64,000 bases of DNA from Treponema sp. (GCA_017449285.1 JAFSJX010000084.1:1-64000); one strand, 5' to 3'. Positions 25,977 to 35,489 are shown, counted from the first letter of the stretch. Notes: a model not told the origin generated them from the sequence alone. Translations and numbers: made by a program.

Positions 25977-27307
25977 TTTGTTCCCCCGAAATATGCGCGA
26001 TGCAAAATCTGCACCACTTTGTTTGCGTCCGCTTCGTCAACAAGCATACTGATATTCACTTTGCTTGCGCCCTGGCTTATCATCTGCACATTGATGTTTT
26101 CTTTTGCGAGCGCGTCAAATCCGGCGGCGATAATCTTGCTTGAATGAGCCGCGTCGCAAATCAGTGTGACGATTGCTTTTTCAGTCTTTACCTGCACGTC
26201 CGCAGCCCTGCGCAAATCTTCCAGCAAGCCCGACAAATCCGCCTTGGTGTTCACCGTAAGAGAAACGGAGATTTCCGAGGTCGCAATCACGTCAATGCTG
26301 ATGTTCCATTTGAGGAACTGATTGAACACATGCGCCAAAAATCCGCAGGCATCGAACATACGGCTGCTCACAATGTCAATCAAAGTAACGTGCTTTACCG
26401 AAGTGATTGCCGTAACTGGCGGCGTTGCGCCAGAATGTTTTTCCACAATCAGCGATCCGGGGCTTTTGATGTTGTAACTGTTCTTTACGCGGACGGGAGT
26501 GCCGCTTTTCCGGCAGGGCAACATAGACCGCGGATGCAAAACCTGCGCCCCGAACATCGCAAGTTCCTGCGCTTCCTCGTAGGTCACTTCGGGAACGGGA
26601 TGCGCGTCAGTGCAAATGCGCGGGTCGGTGGTCAGAATACCGTCCACGTCTTTCCACGTCTGAATCTCTTCTGCCTGCATTGCCGCGCCAATCATCGTAG
26701 CGGTTAAATCTGACCCTCCCCGTCCGAGCGTCGTGATAATGCCTTTTTTATCTTTTGCAACAAATCCCGTTACAATAGGAATCGCATTTGATTTTCCGTT
26801 TTTGTAGTCGTTCAGATGCGGGGGAATTGTCTGCCAAACTTCATCCAAAAGTTCCGCGCTCATGTAGTTTGAGTCGCTCACAAACCCCACATCCCACGCG
26901 TCAAAAAATCTGGCTTCCGTCCCCTTCTGTGAAAGATACGCCGCCATCATGCGCACGCTCATCCGCTCGCCAAAGGAAACCAAATAATCGCGCGTCCGTT
27001 TAGTCAGCTCACGGAGCATAGAAATTCCCGTCAAAAGCGTCTTCAGCTCGCCCAAGAGGTCGGCAATCGCAGGAACATCAATTCCCAGTTCACGCGCGGT
27101 GTCAAAATGCAATTTCTCAACTTTCGCAATATCCACCGTGCCGTTCACCGCCATATCCGCCGCGTCAAGCAGATGGTCAGTCGTGTCTCCCATTGCGCTC
27201 AAAACGACAACGGGGCGTTCATTTTTATACGCCTCTATTATAGAAGCAACATGGCGGATTCTTTCTGCGTTCGCAACGGAACTTCCGCCGAATTTCATTA
27301 CTATCAT
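25973..27307 (-). CDS. lysC: Aspartate kinase
   Basis: A 444-residue kinase that phosphorylates aspartate, the first step to lysine, threonine and methionine. The start motif is MIVMKFGGSSVANAERI, the catalytic region has TLGRGGSDLTATMIGAA, and two C-terminal ACT domains suggest feedback control by lysine or threonine. The ATG at 27307 is six bases after a -10 box with no ribosome site, so the mRNA is probably leaderless; an ATG nine bases further in is the alternative. The frame stays open to 27421, beyond the promoter. No lysine riboswitch fits in this leader. Divergent from trpE. Confidence 0.94.
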   Translation of the reverse strand: MIVMKFGGSSVANAERIRHVASIIEAYKNERPVVVLSAMGDTTDHLLDAADMAVNGTVDIAKVEKLHFDTARELGIDVPAIADLLGELKTLLTGISMLRELTKRTRDYLVSFGERMSVRMMAAYLSQKGTEARFFDAWDVGFVSDSNYMSAELLDEVWQTIPPHLNDYKNGKSNAIPIVTGFVAKDKKGIITTLGRGGSDLTATMIGAAMQAEEIQTWKDVDGILTTDPRICTDAHPVPEVTYEEAQELAMFGAQVLHPRSMLPCRKSGTPVRVKNSYNIKSPGSLIVEKHSGATPPVTAITSVKHVTLIDIVSSRMFDACGFLAHVFNQFLKWNISIDVIATSEISVSLTVNTKADLSGLLEDLRRAADVQVKTEKAIVTLICDAAHSSKIIAAGFDALAKENINVQMISQGASKVNISMLVDEADANKVVQILHRAYFGGTK

Positions 27308-27313
27308 GCGCAC

Positions 27314-27342
27314 AGTATAGCGAAATGACGTTTTTTTTACAA
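27314..27342 (-). promoter_or_regulatory. lysC promoter with leaderless geometry
   Basis: Leftward TTGTAA (complement of 27337-27342), 17 bp, TATACT (complement of 27314-27319), then GTGCGC and ATG. Transcription would start at or within a base of the start codon. Confidence 0.65.
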
Positions 27343-27352
27343 TGGAAATTTT

Positions 27353-27391
27353 AATGTTTCTATTGACAGTAACAATGTTTCTATGTATAAT
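27353..27391 (+). promoter_or_regulatory. trpE consensus promoter with tandem 11-bp direct repeat
   Basis: TTGACA at 27363-27368, 17 bp, TATAAT at 27386-27391: a perfect sigma-70 promoter. AATGTTTCTAT occurs at 27353-27363 and again at 27374-27384. The copies are 21 bp (two helical turns) apart and flank the -35 box, which suggests an operator for a repressor or activator. In the 50-base leader a small GGCG-GACAA-CGCC stem followed by GATTTTTT (about 27414-27431) could act as a weak attenuator. Confidence 0.7.
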
Positions 27392-27446
27392 AACATCATA
27401 AAGAAAGCAGCAGGCGGACAACGCCGATTTTTTACGGGAGTTTGCT

Positions 27447-28931
27447 ATGACAGCACGGACAGATTCGTTGTATTTTTCAGTTCATTGTGAGCGGTACACA
27501 CCATTTTCGCTCGCACGAAAGATTGGCGCAAAAGTGATTCTGGAGAGCGCATCGTTTTCGCAGGGAAAGCAGCGGTATTCCATTCTGATGGCAGAACCCG
27601 CATTCCATATTCTGCAGGACGATGACGGCATCGCATTTTTGATTGACGGTCGCCGCGTTCCCTACACCGCCGCACCAGAGGCAACGGAAACGGTCGCACG
27701 CGGAAGCCGAAAACCACACCAGACCGATATTTTGGACGCGCTTCTGTACGTCGCACAACAAAACGATTTGTCCGTCGTCAAAACCGAAAGCGGAGACACC
27801 ATTCCCAACACAATCCCTGTTCCCGCAAGCGGCATCGGCTACTTGAGCTACGAATTCTGCGCGCGGTGCGATACGATTACCCTTGCCCCGCAGACTGATG
27901 AGCTGCACATTCCTGAAAGTGAATTTATAGCGGGGCATCTCTACATCATCTTTGACCATTTTACTGAAAGTTTGCATGTGTTCGCGCTCAACTACAACGA
28001 GCATCAGATTGACTTGGCACAGGCAGTATCCGCGCTCAAAAAACGCCTTGACGACATGGACTTTACCTACCTTGCCCCGCCCGAAGACGCAGAACCCGTG
28101 CGCACGATTACCGACCTTGCCCAGAGCGAGCGCGACTACAAGGAAAAAGTAATTGCGCTCAAAAAAGAAATCATCGCGGGAAATCTGATTCAGGCAGTAC
28201 CCAGCCGCCGCTTGCAACTGGAATGTGCCAATTCCGCGCTGGAAATTTACCGCCGTCTGCGCTCAGTAAACCCATCCCCCTACCTCATCTACCTTGATTT
28301 CGGCGACCGTCAGTTAGTCGGCTCTTCCCCCGAAAGTCTGGTGCGCGTAAGAGACGGCATTGCCTCAATCCGCCCGATTGCGGGAACACGCCGCCGAGGA
28401 AAAAATGCCGCCGAAGATGAAATGCTCCGCACCGAACTTCTGAACGACGGCAAGGAAAAGGCAGAGCATCTCATGCTGGTGGACTTAGCGCGGAACGATT
28501 TGGGGCGCGTCTGCAAAAGCGGCAGCGTTGAGGTGGTGCGTTACATGGACGTAGAATTCTACAGCCATGTCATGCACATTGTCAGCGACGTGCAGGGAAA
28601 AATCAGCGACAGCATCAAGCAGATTCAAGTGCTTCGTTCCGCATTCCCCGCAGGAACGGTGAGCGGCGCACCAAAAATAAGCGCGATTGAAATATTGAGC
28701 CGCCTTGAAAAAACAAAACGTCGCTTCTACGCGGGTGCAGTCGGTTATTTGCAATCAAACGGAGACTTGGATTTCTGCATCGCAATCCGTACCGCGCTCA
28801 AACAAGGCAGCACATGGACGCTTCAGGCTGGCGGCGGCATCGTTTACGACAGCAATCCCGATCGCGAATGGGAAGAAACAAACGAAAAGCTGGGTGCATT
28901 ACGGGCAGTTTTGGATGGAAGTAAAAAATAA
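27447..28931 (+). CDS. trpE: Anthranilate synthase component I
   Basis: A 494-residue chorismate-utilising enzyme making anthranilate, the first step of tryptophan synthesis. The C-terminal catalytic domain is well conserved: IRPIAGTRRRGKN, EKAEHLMLVDLARNDLGR, and FPAGTVSGAPKI. The N-terminal domain should hold the tryptophan feedback site. GGGAG lies seven bases before the ATG. It pairs with the TrpG domain of the next gene, 82 bases downstream. The gap holds no clear signal except the trpGD ribosome site. Confidence 0.94.
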   Translation: MTARTDSLYFSVHCERYTPFSLARKIGAKVILESASFSQGKQRYSILMAEPAFHILQDDDGIAFLIDGRRVPYTAAPEATETVARGSRKPHQTDILDALLYVAQQNDLSVVKTESGDTIPNTIPVPASGIGYLSYEFCARCDTITLAPQTDELHIPESEFIAGHLYIIFDHFTESLHVFALNYNEHQIDLAQAVSALKKRLDDMDFTYLAPPEDAEPVRTITDLAQSERDYKEKVIALKKEIIAGNLIQAVPSRRLQLECANSALEIYRRLRSVNPSPYLIYLDFGDRQLVGSSPESLVRVRDGIASIRPIAGTRRRGKNAAEDEMLRTELLNDGKEKAEHLMLVDLARNDLGRVCKSGSVEVVRYMDVEFYSHVMHIVSDVQGKISDSIKQIQVLRSAFPAGTVSGAPKISAIEILSRLEKTKRRFYAGAVGYLQSNGDLDFCIAIRTALKQGSTWTLQAGGGIVYDSNPDREWEETNEKLGALRAVLDGSKK

Positions 28932-29013
28932 TGGTGGTTGGGACAGTCGAGCTCATGCTTGCGTGCAGGGCTTTTCGGCAGGTTCAAAAGTTCAAAACCG
29001 ATAGGAGCAATAT

Positions 29014-30645
29014 ATGATAGTCGTCATTGATAATTATGATTCGTTTACATTCAACGTGGTACAGTCGCTGGAACGGCTGAGCGGAGACAAAGTGGAAGTC
29101 CTGCGCTCAAAGGAAACGAGCATCGCAGACATTGAAGCATTGAAGCCCGATTATCTTGTCATCAGCCCTGGCCCTGGAACACCGACGGATGCGGGCATTT
29201 CAATAGAAGCTATCAAATATTTCGCAGGGAAACTCCCTATTCTGGGCATCTGTCTGGGGCATCAGGCAATCGGACAGGCTTTCGGCGCGACCATCGTGCA
29301 GGCAAAATATATCCGCCACGGCATTGTCGAGGAAATGGACTTTGACGGACGGGGCTTGTTCCGCATCATCGGAAAGACCGGAAAATTCACGCGCTACCAT
29401 TCGCTCGTCATTGATGAATCTACGCTCTCATCCGATTTTGAGGTGACCGCACGCGCGAAAGACGGCGACATCATGGGAATCCGCCACAAGACGCTCCCGA
29501 TTGAAGGCGTACAGTTCCACCCGGAAAGCATTGCAAGTCAGGCGGGAGACGATTTGTTCCGCGCGTTCCTTAACTATCGCCGTGAGAATCTTCCCGTCGC
29601 CGCATACTTAAACCAGTTAATTTCGGGAACACCGCTCAGCCGTGAGCAGGCAGCCCTTTTCATGGAGAACCTGACCGACGGTACGATGGACGAAAAAGTG
29701 ACCGCCGCAATCCTTACCGCAATGGCTTCGCGCGGACAACCCACCGCTGACGAAATGGCAGGATGCGCGGAAGTGCTGATGAAGAAAAAAACACCGTTCC
29801 CGCTCAAAAACGAAGGCAACGTCTCTGGACTTGCAGAAATTGTCGGAACGGGCGGCGACTGCAAGGGCAGTTTCAACATCTCTTCGCTTTCTGCAATCGT
29901 TGCCTCAAGTTGCGGTCAGCCCATGGCAAAGCACGGAAACAGGGCGGTCTCGTCAAAATCAGGCGCGGCAGACTTTTTTGAAAGCCTCGGCATCAAAATC
30001 ATGGCAGCCCCCGATAAAACGGCAGAACTAATCAAGCAGACAGGATTTGGCTTCCTCATGGCTCCCATCTACCACAGCGCAATGCGTTTTGCAGCCCCCA
30101 TCAGAAAGGCACTCGGCATCAAGACGATTTTCAATGTCTTAGGTCCGCTCTTGAACCCCGCAAATGCCGCATACGAAGTGCTTGGCGTATACTCAAAAGA
30201 CTTAATGGAAGACTACGCTCACGCGGCAAAATCTTTGGGAGCAAAACGGGTCATGGTCATCGCAAGCCGCGACGGATTCGATGAAATCAGCCCATGCCAG
30301 CCAACCGATGTGTTCCAAATCAACGAAGACGGACGCGAATACCGCTACACGATAGAACCAGAAAAATATGGCGTAAGCATCGAAAACGGCAATGCAGACG
30401 TAGATGAACTCGAAGGCGGGTCTGGTGCGGACAATGCCGCTCTCGCGCTCGAAGTGCTGAATGGAGGCGGTCGCCCCACGATTAAGGCGGCAGTCGGTCT
30501 GAATGCGGGAGCAGTCCTGTACATCTCAGGCAAAGCCCGCACGATTAAAGACGGCTACGACATGGCAATCAGCGCAATCGAAAGCGGAACTGCACTCGCA
30601 AAACTGGAAGAAATCAAAGCGATGAGCGAAAAATTATCTGCATAG
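29014..30645 (+). CDS. trpGD: TrpG-TrpD fusion: anthranilate synthase amidotransferase + anthranilate phosphoribosyltransferase
   Basis: A 543-residue fused protein. Residues 1-195 are a class I glutamine amidotransferase with the nucleophile cysteine in LGICLGHQAIG (C80) and the HPES motif. It supplies ammonia to TrpE. Residues about 205-543 are TrpD, with VGTGGDCKGSFNIS binding phosphoribosyl pyrophosphate and KHGNRAVSSKSGAAD. This fusion is known from enterobacteria. ATAGGAG sits six bases before the ATG. The next gene, trpCF, follows after 170 bases of structured DNA. Confidence 0.95.
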   Translation: MIVVIDNYDSFTFNVVQSLERLSGDKVEVLRSKETSIADIEALKPDYLVISPGPGTPTDAGISIEAIKYFAGKLPILGICLGHQAIGQAFGATIVQAKYIRHGIVEEMDFDGRGLFRIIGKTGKFTRYHSLVIDESTLSSDFEVTARAKDGDIMGIRHKTLPIEGVQFHPESIASQAGDDLFRAFLNYRRENLPVAAYLNQLISGTPLSREQAALFMENLTDGTMDEKVTAAILTAMASRGQPTADEMAGCAEVLMKKKTPFPLKNEGNVSGLAEIVGTGGDCKGSFNISSLSAIVASSCGQPMAKHGNRAVSSKSGAADFFESLGIKIMAAPDKTAELIKQTGFGFLMAPIYHSAMRFAAPIRKALGIKTIFNVLGPLLNPANAAYEVLGVYSKDLMEDYAHAAKSLGAKRVMVIASRDGFDEISPCQPTDVFQINEDGREYRYTIEPEKYGVSIENGNADVDELEGGSGADNAALALEVLNGGGRPTIKAAVGLNAGAVLYISGKARTIKDGYDMAISAIESGTALAKLEEIKAMSEKLSA

Positions 30646-30664
30646 GATGCAAGGATGGGAAAGT

Positions 30665-30704
30665 GAGTTTTGCGAACTTCGATAATAAGTCGAACGCAAA
30701 ACTC
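30665..30704. repeat. Long inverted repeat between trpGD and trpCF
   Basis: GAGTTTTGCG (30665-30674) pairs with CGCAAAACTC (30695-30704). Inside that, TTCGA (30678-30682) pairs with TCGAA (30690-30694) around a 7-base loop. No T run follows, so it is not a simple terminator. A second, looser stem (GACTG about 30716-30720 with CAGTC about 30749) follows. It could be a REP-like element or an intercistronic processing structure. The remainder up to 30800 has no coding sense. Confidence 0.6.
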
Positions 30705-30815
30705 ATTAAGCGCAGCGACTGTTCCCCCCGTTTCAGCCCGCTTCGCAGTCTTACGCTACCCCTTCACCTAGGGGCAATAAAAGTCCCTAAACCCCCTCAA
30801 GAAAAGAGGCATAAA

Positions 30816-32417
30816 ATGACCGACATATTAAACCAAATCGTTTCCCGCCGCCGCAAAGACATAGCCGCATTCGGCTACACACTTGGCGCATCCGTTCCCG
30901 AAAAAAGAACCCGCGCAGAGCCAGTGCCGTTCATCGCAGAAAAAGGCGTGGTGCTTGAAATAAAACGCGCTTCCCCCAGCAAAGGCGACATCGCTCCCCA
31001 GTTGGATGCGGCTCAAACGGCATCCCACTACGCCGCCGCCGGAACAAGCGCGATTTCCGTACTGACGGAGCAGCATTGGTTCAAAGGCGGATTGGACGAC
31101 TTACAGGCGGCGGCAAAAGCCGTAGATGACTATGCCAAACAACACGGAACGAGCCGCATCGCCATTCTGCGAAAGGATTTTCTGCTCGCCCCCGAAGAAA
31201 TTGAGGTCGCCTACCGATGCGGCGCAGACGCAGTGCTTCTGATTGCACGGATTCTTTCCGCAGAAAAAATGACAGCCATGGCACAAACCTGCGAGCGGCT
31301 GGGTATGACCGCATTCATTGAACTGCGTGAAAAAACGGACTTACAAAAACTCGCCGCCGTCGTAGAAAACGTAAGCACAAAACACATCGTCTGCGGCGTA
31401 AACGCGCGCGACTTGCGGGATTTTTCAATTGACTTACTCACTCCCGCAGGGCTTCTCGGAGAGATTACGGAGATTGTGCGCGCACACAGCAAAGAAAAGG
31501 CAGCAACCGTGCGCGTCATATTTGAAAGCGGCATACGTACATCCCAAGCAGCCCGCTTTGCAGGAAGCCTTGGCTTTACGGGAATGCTTTTGGGCGAAGC
31601 CGCCGCAAAAAATCCCGCTGAAGCCGCTTCCCTCGTCTCCGCATTCGTCACCGCACCAGCCACACCAAACGCAGTATTCTGGCTGAAGTACGCAAATGAA
31701 CTTCATGCACAAAAAAGGCAATCCAACGACAACGAGATTGCCGAATCAAGTTTGGTAATCTCCCGTCCGTTCGTCAAAATCTGCGGGCTGACAAATCTTG
31801 CTGACGCGCAAAAGGCAGCCGAACTGGGCGCGGACTTTCTGGGCTTTATCTTCTGGGAAAAATCCCCGCGCCACACTGACGAAAAAACGGTGCGCCTCAT
31901 CAGCAAAACCATCCGTGAGCAGGCAGAAGCAAAACGCAAAGTCGCGCCCAAATTAGTCGGCGTAATCGTGGACGCAGATTCCGAATACGGCAGAACCGTA
32001 CGCAACCTTGTCCGCGAAGGTGTTCTGGACTGCATGCAACTTCACGGCTGTGCGGACGATTTTTTTGCACTCCGCACTGCTGAAACCGACTTTCCCCACT
32101 ACGCCGTGGTCAACATGAACAGCGAAGATGACATCGCAAAAATTGACGCGCTCAGGCTACGTGGAGAGCCGCGTATGCTGATTGACGCAAGCACCGCGCT
32201 CACTCCCGGCGGCACAGGAAAACGCATCGCGGATGCGCTCGTAGAAAAAGTGGCGCACAAAACCAGACTCTGGCTTGCCGGTGGCATCACCCCGCAAAAT
32301 ATCCGCACCATCTGCGACACGTTCCACCCTGAACTGATTGACGTTGCAAGCGGCACGGAAGCATCTCCCGGGAAAAAAGACCACGCAAAACTGGAAGCAT
32401 TGTTCTCCGCGCTGTGA
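30816..32417 (+). CDS. trpCF: TrpC-TrpF fusion: indole-3-glycerol-phosphate synthase + phosphoribosylanthranilate isomerase
   Basis: A 533-residue bifunctional enzyme with two TIM barrels. The N-terminal half is TrpC: EIKRASPSKGDIA, AISVLTEQHWFKGG, AILRKDFLLAPEEI and CGVNARDL. The C-terminal half, from about residue 325, is TrpF: VKICGLTNLADAQ with the catalytic cysteine, and later WLAGGITPQNI. The ATG at 30816 follows AAGAGG; a frame open from 30663 runs through the inverted repeat and is not used. It ends the trp unit here. trpB and trpA are not downstream. Confidence 0.94.
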   Translation: MTDILNQIVSRRRKDIAAFGYTLGASVPEKRTRAEPVPFIAEKGVVLEIKRASPSKGDIAPQLDAAQTASHYAAAGTSAISVLTEQHWFKGGLDDLQAAAKAVDDYAKQHGTSRIAILRKDFLLAPEEIEVAYRCGADAVLLIARILSAEKMTAMAQTCERLGMTAFIELREKTDLQKLAAVVENVSTKHIVCGVNARDLRDFSIDLLTPAGLLGEITEIVRAHSKEKAATVRVIFESGIRTSQAARFAGSLGFTGMLLGEAAAKNPAEAASLVSAFVTAPATPNAVFWLKYANELHAQKRQSNDNEIAESSLVISRPFVKICGLTNLADAQKAAELGADFLGFIFWEKSPRHTDEKTVRLISKTIREQAEAKRKVAPKLVGVIVDADSEYGRTVRNLVREGVLDCMQLHGCADDFFALRTAETDFPHYAVVNMNSEDDIAKIDALRLRGEPRMLIDASTALTPGGTGKRIADALVEKVAHKTRLWLAGGITPQNIRTICDTFHPELIDVASGTEASPGKKDHAKLEALFSAL

Positions 32418-32535
32418 TTTCCAGACATTTTTGCACTTTTCTTGTCTTTTTCACAAATTTATGCGATTTTTTACGTTTGCAAATCACTTTATTTTCCTTG
32501 CTTTTCCCTCAAAGTATATTATAATGAACTAAAGT

Positions 32536-34029
32536 ATGCCGCAGAAGTCAAAAATGTTTTTTTTATGGCTCTTTCTCCTTGTCGGTTGTGTACCGTTGTC
32601 CGCACAGCAGTTTTCGCTTTCGGATAAGACTTTTACAAATCCGATTGTCTACATCAGCATCGTGCTTGCGGCATTGTTCTGCTTTTGCGCATACTGGCTC
32701 AACAAAGAATCCCACAAAAGGCTGCGCGAGGTCATCTCCCAAGACGAATTGACCGGGCTTTCTACGCAAAAACGGTTCAAGTCTGAGGTCAGGAAAATTC
32801 TGCGCGGGGCAAAGCCTGACGAATACACCATGCTTTCGCTTGACATCGTAAAATATCGGTACATCACCGAAACATTCAGTCAGGAGGTAGGCAACTCCAT
32901 TCTGATTGAGCTGGCAAAGCATCTGGAGGAAGTCGCTCCCAAAGGAAGCAAAATCTGCCGGAATTACACGGACAATTTTTCCATGCTGATTCCCGTCACG
33001 CTGTTTCCTGTGCTGGAAGATTACGTGCTGCTTTTTACCAATTTAAAGGCTCAGACTGCAAACGTACTTCCCGAACACTACCAGCTTGAATTCAGTTCGG
33101 GAGCGTACATTATCTCCAACACATCCGAGGACGTAGGCAACATCATCGAAAAGGCAGATACCGCTCGTGAACTTGGCAGAAACGGTCTGCACCCAAACAG
33201 ACTCTCGCTCTACACCGACCAAATGAAAAGCGATGCGGAGCATGAAAAGACCATCACGCTGGACATGAACCGCGCCTTTGAGAACAATGAATTTGAGGTG
33301 TACTACCAGCCGAAGTTTCGTTTTGACAACGGACACATTATGGGAGCAGAGGCTCTTATCCGCTGGAATCATCACACGCGGGGTATGCTTCCTCCTGGAG
33401 ATTTTGTTCCCCTGTTCGAGCGGAACGGATTCATTCAGAAAATCGACATTTTTGTGTTTGAAAGCGTATGCCAGTTCCTTGACCGCTGGAATAAATCTGG
33501 TCCGGACGGCACATGTCCCAAGCCGATTATCATTTCCTGCAACCTGAGCCGGGCGCAACTGTACAATCCTGACATCGCCAATATGTACGCAGAAATCGCA
33601 GGAAAATATCAGATTGCGCCCTGCCAAGTGGAAATCGAACTGACCGAAAGCCTGATGATGGACAACAAAGAGCGGCTTTTAAAGGCAATGAACGACATAA
33701 AGCAGGCGGGCTTCTCCATCTCCGTGGACGATTTTGGCTCGGGTTTCTCTTCGCTCAGCCTACTCAAGGACATTCCCGCAAACGTCCTCAAACTGGACAA
33801 GGAATTCCTGAACACAGGGGGAGAGAACAAAAAAGAAAAAGTCATCATCAATTCAGTCATCAATATGGCAAAGGAACTTCAGATGACCACGGTAGCAGAG
33901 GGAGTGGAAGACCAGAAACAGTCTGATTTGCTCAAGCAAATGGGATGCGACATCGTGCAAGGCTTTTTCTACGCCCGTCCCATGCCCGAAAATCAATATG
34001 AGATGCTTCTGCACAACGCGTTTAAATAA
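32536..34029 (+). CDS. Membrane-anchored GGDEF(degenerate)-EAL c-di-GMP phosphodiesterase
   Basis: A 497-residue protein: signal or anchor (about 7-24), one TM (about 37-56), a GGDEF-like domain and an EAL domain. The GGDEF signature is replaced by RNYTDNF, so cyclase activity is lost. The EAL domain keeps its metal and catalytic residues: GAEALIRW, SCNLSRAQL, EIELTES, SVDDFGSGFSSL, VLKLDKEFL, VAEGVED and VQGFF. It should therefore degrade c-di-GMP. TATAAT at 32520-32525 lies only ten bases before the ATG; an ATG at 32554 is a possible later start. The 118 bases before it are AT-rich with no terminator seen. Confidence 0.9.
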   Translation: MPQKSKMFFLWLFLLVGCVPLSAQQFSLSDKTFTNPIVYISIVLAALFCFCAYWLNKESHKRLREVISQDELTGLSTQKRFKSEVRKILRGAKPDEYTMLSLDIVKYRYITETFSQEVGNSILIELAKHLEEVAPKGSKICRNYTDNFSMLIPVTLFPVLEDYVLLFTNLKAQTANVLPEHYQLEFSSGAYIISNTSEDVGNIIEKADTARELGRNGLHPNRLSLYTDQMKSDAEHEKTITLDMNRAFENNEFEVYYQPKFRFDNGHIMGAEALIRWNHHTRGMLPPGDFVPLFERNGFIQKIDIFVFESVCQFLDRWNKSGPDGTCPKPIIISCNLSRAQLYNPDIANMYAEIAGKYQIAPCQVEIELTESLMMDNKERLLKAMNDIKQAGFSISVDDFGSGFSSLSLLKDIPANVLKLDKEFLNTGGENKKEKVIINSVINMAKELQMTTVAEGVEDQKQSDLLKQMGCDIVQGFFYARPMPENQYEMLLHNAFK

Positions 34030-34064
34030 TTCTTCCCGCGTTTAGCCTATTTAAAAAATAAAAT

Positions 34065-34093
34065 TTGCAAATATCTGAATATAGATTTATAAT
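34065..34093 (+). promoter_or_regulatory. glgC promoter
   Basis: TTGCAA at 34065-34070, 17 bp, TATAAT at 34088-34093, giving a leader of about 36 bases that contains AGGAG eight bases before the glgC ATG. Confidence 0.65.
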
Positions 34094-34136
34094 AATAGAA
34101 AGCAAAGAGAAAACTATTCGTACAGGAGTCATTCTT

Positions 34137-35435
34137 ATGGACAAAAAATTAACCGAAAAACCGCGGGTTCTCGCTATCATCCTTGGTGGCGGAAAAGGAA
34201 CGCGCTTATATCCGCTTACAAAAGAACGCTCAAAACCAGCGGTTCCATTTGGCGGAAAATATCGTATCGTTGATATTCCGATTTCAAACTGTATCAACTC
34301 TGGCTACCGCAAGATTTACCTGCTCACCCAGTTCAACAGCGCGTCATTGCACATGCACATCTCGAATTCTTACAACTTTGACCGATTCAGTCAGGGCTTT
34401 GTGGAAATTCTGGCCGCGGAGCAAACGCTGGAACATTCTGGATGGTTTGAGGGAACTGCCGATGCGGTCCGAAAAAATATGGCTCATTTCCGCTCACAGA
34501 ATCCGACGCATTATATCATTCTCTCTGGTGACCAACTATACAGCATGGATTTGCGCAAATTCATGGATTCCCATATCGCAAGCGGATCGGACATCACCAT
34601 TGCGACAACAGCCGTAAACCGCCACGATGCAAGTGGATTCGGCATTATGAAGATTGACTCAAAGAACCGCATCACCGAATTCAAGGAAAAGCCCAAGCCG
34701 GACGCAGACATTTCCGCATGGAAGATTCCTGAAAAGGCTCGCGGGGATTTGCCGCCTGAAAAGGAATTTCTGGCTTCAATGGGCATCTACATTTTCAACG
34801 CAAAAACAATGGAAGAGATGCTCGACAACGAGTACACCGACTTCGGAAAGGAGATTATCCCGATGTCGCTCAAAACGAAGAAAGTCAACTCGTACATTTT
34901 CAGCGGCTATTGGGAAGACATCGGAACTATCCGCAGTTTCTACGATGCGACCCTTGACCTTACAAAAATCAACCCGCAGTTCAATTTCTATGATGCAGAC
35001 GCTCCGATTTACACCCACATGCGAAACCTGCCCCCGCCAAAAGTCAACGGCGCACCGCATATTGAGAACAGTCTTTTGACCGAAGGCTGTATCATAACAA
35101 ACGCACGGGCAATAAACAATTCCGTTATCGGTGTGCGAACGCTGGTAGAGGCAAATTCCGAGTTGAACGGCGTTATTACGATGGGCGCGGACTACTATGA
35201 AAGCGAAGCGCAAAAAGCGGAGAATGCCAGCGAAGGACGACCGAACGTGGGAATCGGCAAGAACTGCGTGATTTCCCAGACGATTATCGACAAAGATGCC
35301 CGTATCGGTGACAATTGCCGCATCAATGTGGACGGAAACAAGTATGACGATGGCGACCACGGTACGTTCTACATCTCCGATGGCATTGTGGTTATCCGAA
35401 AAGGCGCGGTCATTCCCTCTGGAACGATGATTTAG
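34137..35435 (+). CDS. glgC: Glucose-1-phosphate adenylyltransferase
   Basis: A 432-residue ADP-glucose pyrophosphorylase that makes the glucosyl donor for glycogen. The N-terminal nucleotide loop ILGGGKGTRLYPLTKERSKP, VDIPISNCINSGY, the central YSGYWEDIGT-type site (FSGYWEDIGTIRSFY) and the C-terminal left-handed beta-helix (VIGVRT, IGKNCVISQTIID) are all present. The ATG at 34137 is preferred on the AGGAG site; the frame opens at 34065, inside the promoter. The J-domain gene follows after 54 bases and may share the transcript. Confidence 0.95.
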   Translation: MDKKLTEKPRVLAIILGGGKGTRLYPLTKERSKPAVPFGGKYRIVDIPISNCINSGYRKIYLLTQFNSASLHMHISNSYNFDRFSQGFVEILAAEQTLEHSGWFEGTADAVRKNMAHFRSQNPTHYIILSGDQLYSMDLRKFMDSHIASGSDITIATTAVNRHDASGFGIMKIDSKNRITEFKEKPKPDADISAWKIPEKARGDLPPEKEFLASMGIYIFNAKTMEEMLDNEYTDFGKEIIPMSLKTKKVNSYIFSGYWEDIGTIRSFYDATLDLTKINPQFNFYDADAPIYTHMRNLPPPKVNGAPHIENSLLTEGCIITNARAINNSVIGVRTLVEANSELNGVITMGADYYESEAQKAENASEGRPNVGIGKNCVISQTIIDKDARIGDNCRINVDGNKYDDGDHGTFYISDGIVVIRKGAVIPSGTMI

Positions 35436-35489
35436 GGGAAAAGCGTCCGGGGTAAGCCCGAACATGACATTTGTTACAGGAGACTCTTT

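Noticed and set aside
27308-27446. A lysine riboswitch or T-box leader in the lysC/trpE spacer
   Set aside because: lysC has effectively no leader, and the 50-base trpE leader is too short and lacks T-box or L-box landmarks.
30663-30815. N-terminal extension of TrpCF
   Set aside because: The upstream 51 codons are read from the inverted-repeat spacer and lack protein-like sequence; ATG at 30816 with AAGAGG fits TrpC homologues.
34776-35465. A 229-codon minus-strand frame opposite glgC
   Set aside because: glgC is unambiguous on the plus strand; the frame is a codon-usage shadow.
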